64,000 nucleotides of DNA from an uncultured Muribaculaceae bacterium (GTDB taxonomy: Bacteria; Bacteroidota; Bacteroidia; Bacteroidales; Muribaculaceae). The notes beneath the pieces are model-generated. The model saw only the letters and a program-made list of their open reading frames with translations. It searched no databases and was not told the origin of the DNA. Made by a program: the position numbers and the translations under genes. Location of the stretch: contig CANQZG010000005.1 of NCBI GenBank assembly GCA_947628305.1, forward strand, positions 62,001 through 126,000. The letters are read 5' to 3'. This document shows positions 1 through 8,450 of the stretch, piece after piece. Positions within the stretch are counted from its first letter, which is position 1. Every line of letters begins with the position of its first letter.

Positions 1-1040
1 TGTGTGTTTTCGTCAAATTTAGCGATGGTTTTTATCCACGCTGACTTAATTGATGGAGGCGTAATAATCAAAACCTTTGGTTCTCGACCAAGAGTTTCTG
101 TATGTTCAAGGAAATGACGAATGAGTAGAATTCCGACAACGGTTTTTCCAAGACCTACGACGTCTCCTAACAGGAAACCGCCAAAACGTTTCATAACCGA
201 GAAACACTGCTTAACGGCATCCAATTGGTATTCAAGTGGATTAAAAGAGGGGGGCAAATACGATTTAAGAACTTCTGTTGTATTAGCATCAACCATATCT
301 CCAAATTGAAGTTGAAGATACTTGATATAAACCTCGTAAGGAGTTAATGGCTTGTGATCCTCATTTTCTTCCTCTATCCTCTTGCCTAACGGCGAGGGCT
401 TGAGGATATTCTTAATGAATTTACCCGACCATAATTCGCTATGTTGCCATAATTCTTCAAGCCATGCTTTATGTGACTTGGATGTTGAATATTCTGTAAA
501 TGGGGCAGCAACGCAATTGCCGTTTTCTTCGAGATAATTTAGTTCGGCGTTGCCCTGAAGTCCTTTCAGTGTGAAATTTGAACTACCTACTATACCGGTG
601 GCAAGCGTGTGATTGTTCCCAAGGAAAATATAGCATTTGGCATGGAGGAATTCTTTATGTTCACCCTGACCATACACACGAATCTCAAACTTTCCATCCG
701 GATTCTCTTCTGTCAAGGCATTATCAATAATCAGCTTACCAATAGGTTTATACTCATCGGTAAGAGATTCGACATCTCTCTGAATATAGAAATCAGGGAA
801 TTGATGCGCCTCACGGGAGGCTTGGTAATATTGCAATTGTGGCTCCTGACCTATCAGTAAGTCAAGTTTGCCGCCGCGCGCGAAGAAGTCGTTGAGTTCT
901 TCATAGACTAAAGCAGTGCCGGGTAAGTCCCAATAACCTGTTGCAATCATAATATGATTACAATCCGGTCGTGAGACCAACTCTTTAATATATTTGACGA
1001 GCTTAAACTGCTCGGAATTATCAATTAGGGCATTTGCCAT
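1..1040 (-). CDS. PLD-like nuclease / SNF2-type helicase fusion (3' end cut by window edge)
   Basis: The minus strand is open from an ATG at 1040 to the window edge (346 codons seen, C-terminus missing). Around residues 130-157 there is a phospholipase-D-like (HKD) site: H133 and K135 in 'FLHAKCYIF', then 'GSSNFT' at 152-157; the usual acidic residue of HxKx4D is not at its expected place. Residues 292-300 'GDVVGLGKT' are a Walker A motif followed by 'KVLIITPPS', typical of SNF2/SF2 helicase motifs I and Ia. PLD plus SNF2-like domains occur in restriction and phage-defence proteins of Bacteroidota; a defence role is inference from architecture and from its place as cargo beside mobilization genes. 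The ATG lies 5 bases after the stop of a small upstream ORF, so translational coupling is possible. Confidence 0.8.
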   Translation of the reverse strand, partial: MANALIDNSEQFKLVKYIKELVSRPDCNHIMIATGYWDLPGTALVYEELNDFFARGGKLDLLIGQEPQLQYYQASREAHQFPDFYIQRDVESLTDEYKPIGKLIIDNALTEENPDGKFEIRVYGQGEHKEFLHAKCYIFLGNNHTLATGIVGSSNFTLKGLQGNAELNYLEENGNCVAAPFTEYSTSKSHKAWLEELWQHSELWSGKFIKNILKPSPLGKRIEEENEDHKPLTPYEVYIKYLQLQFGDMVDANTTEVLKSYLPPSFNPLEYQLDAVKQCFSVMKRFGGFLLGDVVGLGKTVVGILLIRHFLEHTETLGREPKVLIITPPSIKSAWIKTIAKFDENT

Positions 1041-1045
1041 ATCTA

Positions 1046-1150
1046 TGAAAAACAAAAAACTCCGTCGGCAGTAATCTGAGGGCTGACCGAGCCTTGAAAC
1101 GACTGCTTGGGAGTTTCAGAATTTGATTGGTTGTTGGCTTCATCAGCCAT
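1046..1150 (-). CDS. Possible 34-residue small protein upstream of the PLD/helicase gene
   Basis: ATG at 1150 reads to TAG at 1046 and gives 34 residues, beginning MADEANNQSN and rich in Asn, Gln and Ser. No domain is recognised. The only support for coding is position: the stop is 5 bases before the ATG of the PLD/helicase gene, as in a leader peptide or coupled small gene. It could equally be an untranslated leader. Confidence 0.3.
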
Positions 1151-1250
1151 TTGTATTTAACCTTGTGGCCATTTTCAGATGTTTATAATTTCTCCAATTA
1201 CAAAGTTACAAAATTTCTGTGAAAGTTTGGCTATCAGGTATAAATAAATT

Positions 1251-2711
1251 TTAACGTCTGCCTGATATACTGCGTTTGGGCTGAGAGGGTTTCATCATTC
1301 GGTGGGCCTGCATCATGCAGCGATAGGCGAAGCGGCGGTCGTCTTCGTCGTCTTTGCGACCCCATGGGAGCGATGTGTCGCTGCCACCACCTCCGCATGA
1401 CCTGGCGAATTGGGTTGCGCCATCGACATACCCTAGGAACAGATACATCGCACACTTCAGAATCTCGTTGGGCTGCTCTGCAATTGCCGTCAGGAATTCT
1501 TCGTCTAAATTGGCTTTCTGTTCCGGGGACATCGCTGCGAGCAGATCTCGCACATCAACCATAAGTCTGCCGAACACGGCATCTGTCAGCCTCATGCGTA
1601 ACTGTTCCTGATTTTTGTCCATGAACTCCAGATAATCTTTTTGCGCATTGTCGCGTTTTTCTTTGATAATATGCAACTCATCCTGAAGGTTGGCGAATTG
1701 CCGGTCGGCATCCTTGAGTTTGAGGCGTTTGTCGGCAAGTTTCTGTCCAGTAAATTCGAGGTGAGCTTCGAGGGAGGCGATGCGGCAACGCAATTCGGAA
1801 ACATCGCCGGTACCATTTTTGATGTCCGCCATCAATTGAGCTATCTCGTCGTTTAGTTCCATCTCCTGTCTTTCAAGATTTGCAATCATGGTCGATAGGC
1901 CTTTGACACGCGTTTCCGCTTTCTTGATTTGCTCTTCAAGTTTAACCAGTCGCTTCTGCTTGTCGCCAATCTGCGATTCGAGCATGGAATTCTTGTGGTG
2001 AAGCTCGCGGTTGTATTCATCGGTCGAACGGTGCCGCGCACCGCTTTCGCGTATGTCTTCGCCTCGGTCAAGCCCGTATTTGCGGCTGACTTCGGCAAAG
2101 CGCGTGTGAAGATCTCTCATGCGTTGACGAGCCTCGTTTTTGTTCTTGCCGCCGATTACCTCTTTGGCGCAAAGTCGCCCATCCGTGGTCATCGGCACGA
2201 ACACGCAATGAGCGTGAGGATTCATTTCGTCGAGATGTACGATGAACGAGGCGATGTTATCCTCTCCGAATTCACGGCATACAAAGCCATATACGTCCTT
2301 TGCCCATTGCTCTATTCCGGGTTGCCGTATCAGATGGCTATTTGCTTCCGAGTGTTCATTCAAAGTCTGGTCACCGAAAGCCAGCTGACGCATACGCTCA
2401 CGATTGCCGCCGAATACGATTGAAACCGCCCGGTTGGATATGGCAGTTATCCTCGCGTTGGGATTAGCCTTGGATGCAATGATTGCATCGACCTTTTCGC
2501 CGATGCGCCGGGTCTTGTTAACGGCTGTGATTATTCCGCCGCGCCCGATTTGAAAATTCAGACCGGTGCGTGAGCGGTCATAGTTGTGGTCGGGGTCTTT
2601 GGCCTTCCGCTCGAAAAGCTCATCTCCCCAGTTGCGCTGATGCTCGTCGCTAACCGCGGCAGATACTGACTTGACGGCCTTGATGTCCATCATCTGTTTC
2701 TTGTCAGACAT
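1251..2711 (-). CDS. MobV-family relaxase (plasmid recombination/mobilization protein)
   Basis: A 486-residue protein. The N-terminal half is a MobV/Pre relaxase with 'HLDEMNPHAH' at about residues 159-168, the metal-binding histidine motif of the family, followed by 'KEVIGG', also typical. The C-terminal half (about 245-380) is a long charged coiled coil, common in Bacteroides Mob proteins. Such enzymes nick at oriT and stay bound to the DNA end for transfer by a helper conjugation system. No conjugation pore genes are visible, so the element is probably mobilizable rather than self-transmissible. The gap upstream of the start carries several inverted repeats and is the likely oriT. Confidence 0.92.
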   Translation of the reverse strand: MSDKKQMMDIKAVKSVSAAVSDEHQRNWGDELFERKAKDPDHNYDRSRTGLNFQIGRGGIITAVNKTRRIGEKVDAIIASKANPNARITAISNRAVSIVFGGNRERMRQLAFGDQTLNEHSEANSHLIRQPGIEQWAKDVYGFVCREFGEDNIASFIVHLDEMNPHAHCVFVPMTTDGRLCAKEVIGGKNKNEARQRMRDLHTRFAEVSRKYGLDRGEDIRESGARHRSTDEYNRELHHKNSMLESQIGDKQKRLVKLEEQIKKAETRVKGLSTMIANLERQEMELNDEIAQLMADIKNGTGDVSELRCRIASLEAHLEFTGQKLADKRLKLKDADRQFANLQDELHIIKEKRDNAQKDYLEFMDKNQEQLRMRLTDAVFGRLMVDVRDLLAAMSPEQKANLDEEFLTAIAEQPNEILKCAMYLFLGYVDGATQFARSCGGGGSDTSLPWGRKDDEDDRRFAYRCMMQAHRMMKPSQPKRSISGRR

Positions 2712-2802
2712 GTTGATATTGGTGTTATTGGTTATGAGATTGTGTGAAAATGGTTGTTGAAATAAAATGTAAATCCAGACTTAGTGCTTGCACGTTACAT
2801 CA

Positions 2803-2936
2803 CTTTCCGCATGAAAGCCGCCAACCTTCGAATGAAGGTATATTAGGCTCCACCTTGCAGGATTATATTGCAAGCAATCTTACAAAAGGTCTCCGCATTG
2901 GAATTTTGCCTTAATATGGCAGAATCTCATACTGCC
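2803..2936. other. Candidate oriT: cluster of short inverted repeats upstream of the relaxase
   Basis: The 460-base gap 2712-3171 has no gene. Four small hairpins follow one another: CTTTC/GAAAG (2803-2817), ACCTTC-GAAT-GAAGGT (2824-2839), CTTGCA/TGCAAG (2854-2874) and GGCAG/CTGCC (2918-2936). Relaxase nick regions are often next to such repeats and next to the mob gene. A further imperfect repeat of GATGACGATGA lies at about 3080-3131. The nick site itself cannot be assigned from sequence. Confidence 0.45.
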
Positions 2937-3171
2937 TTACTCTGGGATACATTCAAGCTAAAACCGACTGAAATTTGATGAAATGATGAATTGAAACGTA
3001 ATTAACTGAACTATAAAGGCATATCGCTCATCAATTGTGATTATTGAATGATAGGGAAAGAAAAAGGTTTACAGGTTCGGATGACGATGAAGTCAATCTT
3101 CATTTGATGAATGCACCTATCATCGTAATCATCTGATTTTCTTCCCTTTCATTTTCTCTTTCATCAATTCA

Positions 3172-4413
3172 TCAAAATAATGGCAGCGAGTGGATAAATT
3201 TTTTGGTAACTGTATAGAATCTGCCTACAGCAGCCTGAGATTGATATTTCAGACTGGAAATCCCCAATACATATTTTTGATATGAAAGCGAGTTGGATAC
3301 CGGTTTGAGGTGCCAGCACATCTGCAATAGTCGCCTGACATCGCTTGGCTCGGCATGAACGCTGCGATAGTTCAATAGAGGTATCAGGTCGCCTATGACA
3401 AATGAGACCGAATCGGTATCCGTGCTATCCATGATGTCAATAAGAAGTTCCACTACCTCGAACTCGATTTTTGAGCGGTTCGACATAACAATCTTGCCGA
3501 GGGCTGCCGTGCGAAGTCTTTCCGGATTGAACCACATCCTGTTTTCACACTCCACCGAAAGATGTCTGTGCATAAGGTGGTGGAGAAATGCCGGAATCTG
3601 CGCCACAAGTCTTTCCATATAGCACGGGTCGTCTGATTTGAGTGTATTGACCTTCCGCACCCAGTAGCGCACTTCCTCGCGGTCGATTATAAGTGGAAAG
3701 TTTTCATTATTGGAGCATAGCACGAACTTCCCAAAGAAGTCAATCTCGTTGCGGTCCTTGCCTTTTGACTCCATCTTATACGTCCTCGCGGTACTTAGGT
3801 TCTTCAGCCGCTCTGAATCGTCACGGCGAGACAGCAACACCTCGTCAACCATGATGAGCAACTTACCTGCCCAATCAGAATTGAACTTGCTGCGGAAATC
3901 CTCGTTGGTGTTGAATGTAGCGTTATCCTGGAATATAGCCTTGAGAAAATTGAGGAAAGTTGTCTTGCCGGTGTTTCGCTGTTCCGACACCAGAATGAGA
4001 ATCGGCAGCTTCTGAACCGGCATCTGATACAGCAACTGGATATAGTCAAGCCCATACTCGTAATGTTCCTCGAAGATGTGGCGAAGCAGCCCCTCTATTG
4101 CCTCCCAACTGCCTGGAGCCAGTGTGTGGGTCAACGGCTGATAGACATTATAGGCGTTGCCGATTACCTTTTTATAACCGGTGTGGCTCGGCACGGTGCA
4201 GAAGCAGTCGTATTTGGGAATCTCGCTAAGATAGTCTTTCCCGTAATCTGCCCTGATAGTAGATGCTTTCCAATAGACGAGACACTTACACGTGCTGCCA
4301 TTCGCCTGAGGCCGCATGATCTCGCGGTAATATTCCGTACCCACCCGGATGTAGGGGCAATCGGCGACATCATTCCTGGATGGAATCTGATGATTCTCGA
4401 CTTCAGGATTCAT
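3172..4413 (-). CDS. Primase/helicase-type P-loop replication protein of mobilizable element
   Basis: A 413-residue protein with a Walker A site 'RNTGKTTF' (G149 K150 T151), a Walker B-like 'LLIMVDEVLL' and a following 'FVLCSNNENF' sensor region. This is the SF3/VapE-like helicase core of 'primase-helicase family' (DUF5906-like) proteins found in Bacteroides mobile elements. It probably unwinds the element's DNA for replication after excision or transfer. No zinc-finger primase domain is visible, so this is the helicase part only. Its ATG overlaps the stop of the upstream HTH gene by 4 bases, which indicates one operon. Confidence 0.8.
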   Translation of the reverse strand: MNPEVENHQIPSRNDVADCPYIRVGTEYYREIMRPQANGSTCKCLVYWKASTIRADYGKDYLSEIPKYDCFCTVPSHTGYKKVIGNAYNVYQPLTHTLAPGSWEAIEGLLRHIFEEHYEYGLDYIQLLYQMPVQKLPILILVSEQRNTGKTTFLNFLKAIFQDNATFNTNEDFRSKFNSDWAGKLLIMVDEVLLSRRDDSERLKNLSTARTYKMESKGKDRNEIDFFGKFVLCSNNENFPLIIDREEVRYWVRKVNTLKSDDPCYMERLVAQIPAFLHHLMHRHLSVECENRMWFNPERLRTAALGKIVMSNRSKIEFEVVELLIDIMDSTDTDSVSFVIGDLIPLLNYRSVHAEPSDVRRLLQMCWHLKPVSNSLSYQKYVLGISSLKYQSQAAVGRFYTVTKKFIHSLPLF

Positions 4414-4697
4414 ATAACACCCTTTATCATGCGTTCTACATCCGACAGGCGGTATCTGACCTTGTTGCCGATCTTGATTTTCTCCAGATACTTGTCTTTA
4501 TCCCATCGCCAAAGTGTCGATAAAGTGACATTAAGCATCTTGGCGGCTTCCGATGCCGAAATATAGGTTTCCTCTTTGGGGGCAATTGCCTCCATTTGTT
4601 CCTGGTTCCATGCTTTGAAAGCCTCACGGAGATCATCAATATTCATGATGACCATCGTAGTTTGTTTTGAACTTGAATTTTGGTCGTTGTAGAACAT
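4410..4697 (-). CDS. Excisionase-like helix-turn-helix protein
   Basis: A 95-residue protein whose second half, 'ISASEAAKMLNVTLSTLWRW' and the following 'GNKVRYRLSDVERMI', is a MerR/HTH_17-type DNA-binding domain of the excisionase and element-regulator kind. Such proteins bend DNA at att sites or regulate the element's operon. It is first in an operon with the primase/helicase (4-base overlap). Internal ATGs at residues 15 and 18 could also be the start; the promoter at 4763-4793 permits the longest form. Confidence 0.85.
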   Translation of the reverse strand: MFYNDQNSSSKQTTMVIMNIDDLREAFKAWNQEQMEAIAPKEETYISASEAAKMLNVTLSTLWRWDKDKYLEKIKIGNKVRYRLSDVERMIKGVI

Positions 4698-4762
4698 TAA
4701 AACTTTAAACGGTTTTTATTTTATCAGCGCAAAATGATTGCGTAATTGTTTGATTCTTTTCG

Positions 4763-4793
4763 CAAAGTTACAATGTCTAAATCGGTTTGTCAA
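4763..4793 (-). promoter_or_regulatory. Promoter for HTH-primase operon
   Basis: On the minus strand a TTGAC box (4789-4793) is followed after 18 bases by TAACTTTG (4763-4770), matching the Bacteroidetes -33/-7 pattern. The HTH gene starts about 65 bases downstream. The remainder of the gap, 4794-5081, is AT-rich and I see nothing else in it. Confidence 0.6.
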
Positions 4794-5081
4794 TAGTTCC
4801 ACAATGCTTTTAAGTATCTATAATAAAGGAGATTATATTTATATATAAATCAAAAGACCATATTGGTTTTACAAATATTCACATCGCGTTTCCGTTAAAT
4901 GGAACTTCATGGAACAAATAGAATATGTTTACAATAAACCGGCAGCAAATGGGGTTTCATTCCAGACATTAATTTTATCATTCGTTAGGAAATGCTCCCG
5001 GATTTATAAATGTTGAATTAAGACTATTTAACCACTATCTTTATGCAAATTCGTTAATGCAGCCTCCTGTTCTTTGCGATG

Positions 5082-5123
5082 ACAAAAGAAATCCGACAAC
5101 GCGAGCTATCGAATTGCCGGATT
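5082..5123 (-). terminator. Intrinsic terminator of the AlbA-domain ATPase gene
   Basis: On the minus strand AATCCGGCAA pairs with TTGTCGGATT (one G-U pair, 14-base loop) and is followed by TTCTTTTG. It lies 28 bases after the stop codon at 5151. Confidence 0.7.
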
Positions 5124-5150
5124 AAATATGGAGTATTGTAGGATTTTCTG

Positions 5151-6569
5151 CTATTGCTGGTCGATTACCTCCCAATGGCCGCCTTTATCTGGACCGACAC
5201 GACGGATTCTACCATTTGATATCAAGGATTCCAATCTACGCTTGACACTACTTTCATGTATTCCTAACGCCAATGCTATTTCAGTTCTACTGATTGATGG
5301 ATTATCTCTCATCAATTCAAGTATTTTTGTTTTCTGGTCGGTTTTCTGGTCGGTTTTCTGGTCGGTTTCTGGTCGGTTTGTATCGGTGCTCTCATTCGAG
5401 ATATTACCAATGAAAAAGTTTATATTCCATAGGGTTATGAAGAATGAAGCGTGGTCAGAACGAAACTTGGGGCGCAGACCATTAGTAAATTCATCGAATG
5501 CCGCATAGTCACGCATAATCTTTTTGAAACCACTGCCGCGGCGTTCCATGTATTCAAGGCGGTTGAAGATATCGGCAAGGATAGGATTGCGCCTCCGAGA
5601 AGGCACCTCCATTATATCATGTTCCTGCACCGGCTTGCCGTCGAACATTCCACCGGGAGAATACACCTCAATGCGGTCATCGAATATGTCAACATGGACT
5701 TCGCTTCCGAGTTCGGTGTAATCCCTATGAATAAGCGAGTTGACTAATGTTTCCTGCAAAGATCGTTCTGGATAGTCCGGAAACTCCTGGCGGTACGTTG
5801 GCATCTTCTTCCATGCCTTGCGCGTATGTTTGGCAATGAAGCCTAATGTGTCTTGAAGCTGGCTGATAAGGCTTCCTGAAAATTCGGCATCATCAATTGC
5901 ATCGATAAGACCTCCGGCCTTATCCAGTCCAGACCAGCGTGTGCAGAACACTCTCGAATGCCTGACAGGACTTTCATCAGCCAATAACGCACCAGCATTT
6001 GTCAGCTTACCGGCACTGTCAACAAGTCCCCATGACTCAAAATCGGAGGGAAGAAAATCTTTGTGGACCCGATAATTATAAACAGAACGGAGCTTTGTAA
6101 ACGCCATCTTGTCAAAGTCAAAGTCGGACGGAAGACTGTCGTATGTGTGGCCGCTCCCTTTGAGCATCAATTGAAAAAGATGGTTGTTTGTGGCCGGAAT
6201 ACTCTCATTACCCAAACGTATATAAGCTATCCTGTTACCGTCACCAATATAGTAATACGGCGTCTGCTTTCCGGATTTAACCTCAAGCAAAACCAATCTC
6301 TTACCGTCAACCTCGTCAAATTTCAGAGTTACGTCCGGCACCGGATCCATACGTTGCCTTATCGCCTGACTAATTTTCTCGGAATCACCTTTGGCATCTG
6401 CAAGTCCAACAATCTCATCGTTATCGGCTACACCAAATATAAGTGTGCCGCCCTCGCCATTTGCAAAAGCGGAAATGCTCTTGAGCCAGCTACGCGGTTT
6501 CTTTTCCTCAAGAGCTTCCTTCTTGTCATAGGCGGTGCATTCGCCTATCAGTTTCGTTATATCGTTCAT
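5151..6569 (-). CDS. AlbA_2-domain ATP-binding transcriptional regulator with C-terminal winged helix
   Basis: A 472-residue protein of the COG2865 type. An N-terminal AlbA_2/Schlafen-like domain (about 15-140) has 'SISAFANGEGGTLIFGVAD'. A GHKL-like ATPase region around residues 280-370 has 'VNSLIHRDY' and 'RRGSGFKKI'. The C-terminal winged helix ('SRTEIALALGIHESSVKRRL') ends 'RRVGPDKGGHWEV'. The linker before the winged helix contains tandem DQKT units encoded by a DNA repeat. It sits between the integrase and the replication genes and may regulate the element; its actual target is unknown. The C-terminal module resembles the end of the Fic protein at 12256-13266. Confidence 0.85.
   Translation of the reverse strand: MNDITKLIGECTAYDKKEALEEKKPRSWLKSISAFANGEGGTLIFGVADNDEIVGLADAKGDSEKISQAIRQRMDPVPDVTLKFDEVDGKRLVLLEVKSGKQTPYYYIGDGNRIAYIRLGNESIPATNNHLFQLMLKGSGHTYDSLPSDFDFDKMAFTKLRSVYNYRVHKDFLPSDFESWGLVDSAGKLTNAGALLADESPVRHSRVFCTRWSGLDKAGGLIDAIDDAEFSGSLISQLQDTLGFIAKHTRKAWKKMPTYRQEFPDYPERSLQETLVNSLIHRDYTELGSEVHVDIFDDRIEVYSPGGMFDGKPVQEHDIMEVPSRRRNPILADIFNRLEYMERRGSGFKKIMRDYAAFDEFTNGLRPKFRSDHASFFITLWNINFFIGNISNESTDTNRPETDQKTDQKTDQKTKILELMRDNPSISRTEIALALGIHESSVKRRLESLISNGRIRRVGPDKGGHWEVIDQQ
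5329..5375. repeat. 12-base tandem repeat in regulator linker
   Basis: Three perfect copies of GTTTTCTGGTCG (5329-5364) are followed by an 11-base copy lacking one T (5365-5375). On the coding strand they encode repeated Asp-Gln-Lys-Thr. A change by whole units keeps frame; the 11-base copy shifts the frame phase of the repeat and gives RPET instead of DQKT. Confidence 0.9.
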
Positions 6570-6578
6570 TTACAGATG

Positions 6579-6586
6579 CAAAGTTA
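6579..6586 (-). promoter_or_regulatory. Likely -7 box for the AlbA-domain regulator
   Basis: TAACTTTG on the minus strand, 9 bases before the ATG at 6569, in the short gap after the integrase stop. No clear -33 box is present, so initiation would be near the start codon and may be weak. Confidence 0.4.
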
Positions 6587-6595
6587 ATACAAATA

Positions 6596-7957
6596 TTAAT
6601 ACCCCATGACATTGACAAGCTCACGCTTCATATCCTCGTCTATCTCACGGTATCTTGCGAAAGCCTTGCTGCCTACGGAGTGGCCACTTAATGCGCCAAC
6701 AAGGTTCTGGTCTTTCACCTTCTTGTAGAGGTTGCCTACGAAAGTTCGCCGTGCCATGTGGCTGGTTGCAATGGTGTTGATAGGTACCTGTTCTTCAACG
6801 CCGGTTGTCGGATTGAGGCGTGTTACAAGACGTGTTATTCCTGCCGCTTCAAAGATTTCTTTGATTGCCTCATTATATTTCTGCTGGGATATAAACGGCA
6901 ACAACCGACCATCCTTGACTTCTTCATGGTGTTTGTCAATTATGAACTGCGCCCTGTCCGAGAGCGGTACGCGAATTGTTTCCGGGCGTTCCTCGGCGGT
7001 CTTAGAAGCGATGTATTCCACGCCACCATTGATTACATTGGCAGGAGTCATCTTCATCATATCACCCACGCGGCATCCGATACAGCATTGGAAAATGAAT
7101 ATATCTCTCTGCGTGTCAAGATGCTTATTGTATGAAAAGTCGAAATCGGCGAGCTGCAATACCTCCTCATCCTTAATATAGATAGGTGTGCCGTATTTCT
7201 CATAGACGGAACTAACATACTTTGCAAAAGGATTATTCATGGTGATTCCTTGAGCATGGCACCAATGAAACAGAGCCTTGAAGCGTTTCGTAAAAGTCAC
7301 CATATAGTTGTCGCCTCTCGGTTTTGGCCTCTTGACCTTGTGTGTCTTGTGGGTAATGGAAGGGAAAGACCTGTAGATGTTAGGATACTGGTTATACAGT
7401 TCTGGCTCAGCCCGAAGAAAAGCCTCGAAAGCATAGACGTCTTCAGTCGTGCAGGTGTCGAAAGAGAACTTGTAAGATTTCTTGTCTGTCAGACGCTGAT
7501 ACAATTCGAAACGATGCAATGCGCGCTGAAGGACATGGTAATGCCGCTCCCGCGGTTCCGACAACTGTTTCTGCTTGAGAAACTCATCTATAATATCATC
7601 GAATGACAACTTCTTCGTCTTTACCTCTTGCGGTGCATACTTTTCGGGATTGCGCCACCGGTCAATCTCTTTAACGATAAAATCCTTAGTGAGTTCTTTT
7701 ATCGGATGTGTCTCGCTCAATCCGATTAGAAATCTCTCCAAAGATACAAGCCTGTCTTCCGTATCACGCAGTTCAGCCAACTCATGCTGATTGGCACGAG
7801 GTTTTATAAATGAGCCATCCTTGAATCGTGATGCAAGGACAAAAATACCGGACTTGATACGGATTTTGTCATTTTTCGATAGGCTAAGTCTAAGCATTAT
7901 TTCAGACTTGCCATTGTCGTTAACCTTTGCCGAGAGGCTTCTTTGGATTGTTGCCAT
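6596..7957 (-). CDS. Tyrosine recombinase (element integrase)
   Basis: A 453-residue integrase of the Bacteroides type, with an N-terminal arm-binding part, a SAM-like core-binding domain (about 105-220) and a C-terminal catalytic domain. Catalytic residues are visible: R296 in 'GCRVGD', H400 and R403 in 'HMARR', H426 in 'SGHS' and the nucleophile Y436 in 'FARYREID'. It catalyses integration and excision of the element through a covalent 3'-phosphotyrosine intermediate. It is the last element gene before the presumed right boundary. A 22-codon relic of a homologous integrase lies at 13273-13338. Confidence 0.95.
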   Translation of the reverse strand: MATIQRSLSAKVNDNGKSEIMLRLSLSKNDKIRIKSGIFVLASRFKDGSFIKPRANQHELAELRDTEDRLVSLERFLIGLSETHPIKELTKDFIVKEIDRWRNPEKYAPQEVKTKKLSFDDIIDEFLKQKQLSEPRERHYHVLQRALHRFELYQRLTDKKSYKFSFDTCTTEDVYAFEAFLRAEPELYNQYPNIYRSFPSITHKTHKVKRPKPRGDNYMVTFTKRFKALFHWCHAQGITMNNPFAKYVSSVYEKYGTPIYIKDEEVLQLADFDFSYNKHLDTQRDIFIFQCCIGCRVGDMMKMTPANVINGGVEYIASKTAEERPETIRVPLSDRAQFIIDKHHEEVKDGRLLPFISQQKYNEAIKEIFEAAGITRLVTRLNPTTGVEEQVPINTIATSHMARRTFVGNLYKKVKDQNLVGALSGHSVGSKAFARYREIDEDMKRELVNVMGY

Positions 7958-7991
7958 GGGAGAGAAATATTAATGTTTAGGTAATACAATA

Positions 7992-8023
7992 CAAAGGTAA
8001 TACTTTTTGTCCTCTGACGCAAA
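7992..8023 (-). promoter_or_regulatory. Integrase promoter
   Basis: On the minus strand TTTG (8020-8023), 20 bases, then TACCTTTG (7992-7999), an exact fit to the Bacteroidetes consensus. The ATG at 7957 is 35 bases downstream. Confidence 0.7.
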
Positions 8024-8179
8024 TTTTTGTCCTCCTTTTGTCCTCCCAATTGAAATCTAACGAAAATAGGATGAAATACGGTTTACAATCTATTAAAATA
8101 AATCCGCAACAAAACAGCATATTATCAGTGGTTTGCATATTAAATCCGTTTCAAATTAAATTCTACCATATTTCAAATC

Positions 8180-8437
8180 GCTGCTCCCAGGCGGATCACA
8201 ATAAGATTTATCAAATCGAAGAAAACCTCTGAAAATCAACGATTTTCGGAGGTTTTGCTTTTTACCTCCTACCCCAAATCGGCGCAATATATTGCAATAT
8301 CCGGTGTGCAAGAAGGAAGCAGGATTTTTTGTAATCAATTTGCTCCCTGCAATGTAGACATTTCGCTATTTTTCAATGATTTGCGTTGATTGCAACACCT
8401 TCTATGCTGCTCCCTTTTGGGAGCAAGATAGGGAGCC
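8180..8437. other. Candidate attachment/boundary region with repeated TGCTCCC motif
   Basis: The 571-base gap 7958-8528 has no credible gene. Past the integrase promoter the motif TGCTCCC recurs at 8182-8188, 8341-8347 and 8408-8414, with inverted forms GGGAGCA (8419-8425) and GGGAGCC (8431-8437). GCTCCC-TTTT-GGGAGC forms a perfect hairpin. The stretch at 8181-8198 resembles the 3' end of a tRNA read on the minus strand, but no tRNA body is attached. Repeats like these may be integrase or excisionase binding sites. The matching left end is outside the window, so the boundary cannot be confirmed. Confidence 0.35.
8226..8263. terminator. Strong bidirectional intrinsic terminator
   Basis: CCTCTGAAAATC-AAC-GATTTTCGGAGG (12-base stem, one wobble pair) is followed by TTTTGCTTTTT on the plus strand and flanked by an A-run on the other side, so it can act in both directions. 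It would insulate the integrase promoter from transcription entering from the right. Confidence 0.75.
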
Positions 8438-8450
8438 GGATATGGGCGAT

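Noticed and set aside
1929..2423. Plus-strand ORF of 164 codons within the relaxase gene
   Set aside because: It is the complement of the relaxase catalytic region, whose histidine motif is in the other strand.
5329..5375. Short regular repeats considered as a CRISPR array
   Set aside because: Units are 12 bases with no spacers, and they are in frame inside a protein gene.
8300..8332. SRP-RNA-like AAGGAAGCAG string
   Set aside because: The conserved partner strand CAGGTCC and the surrounding helix of 4.5S RNA are missing.
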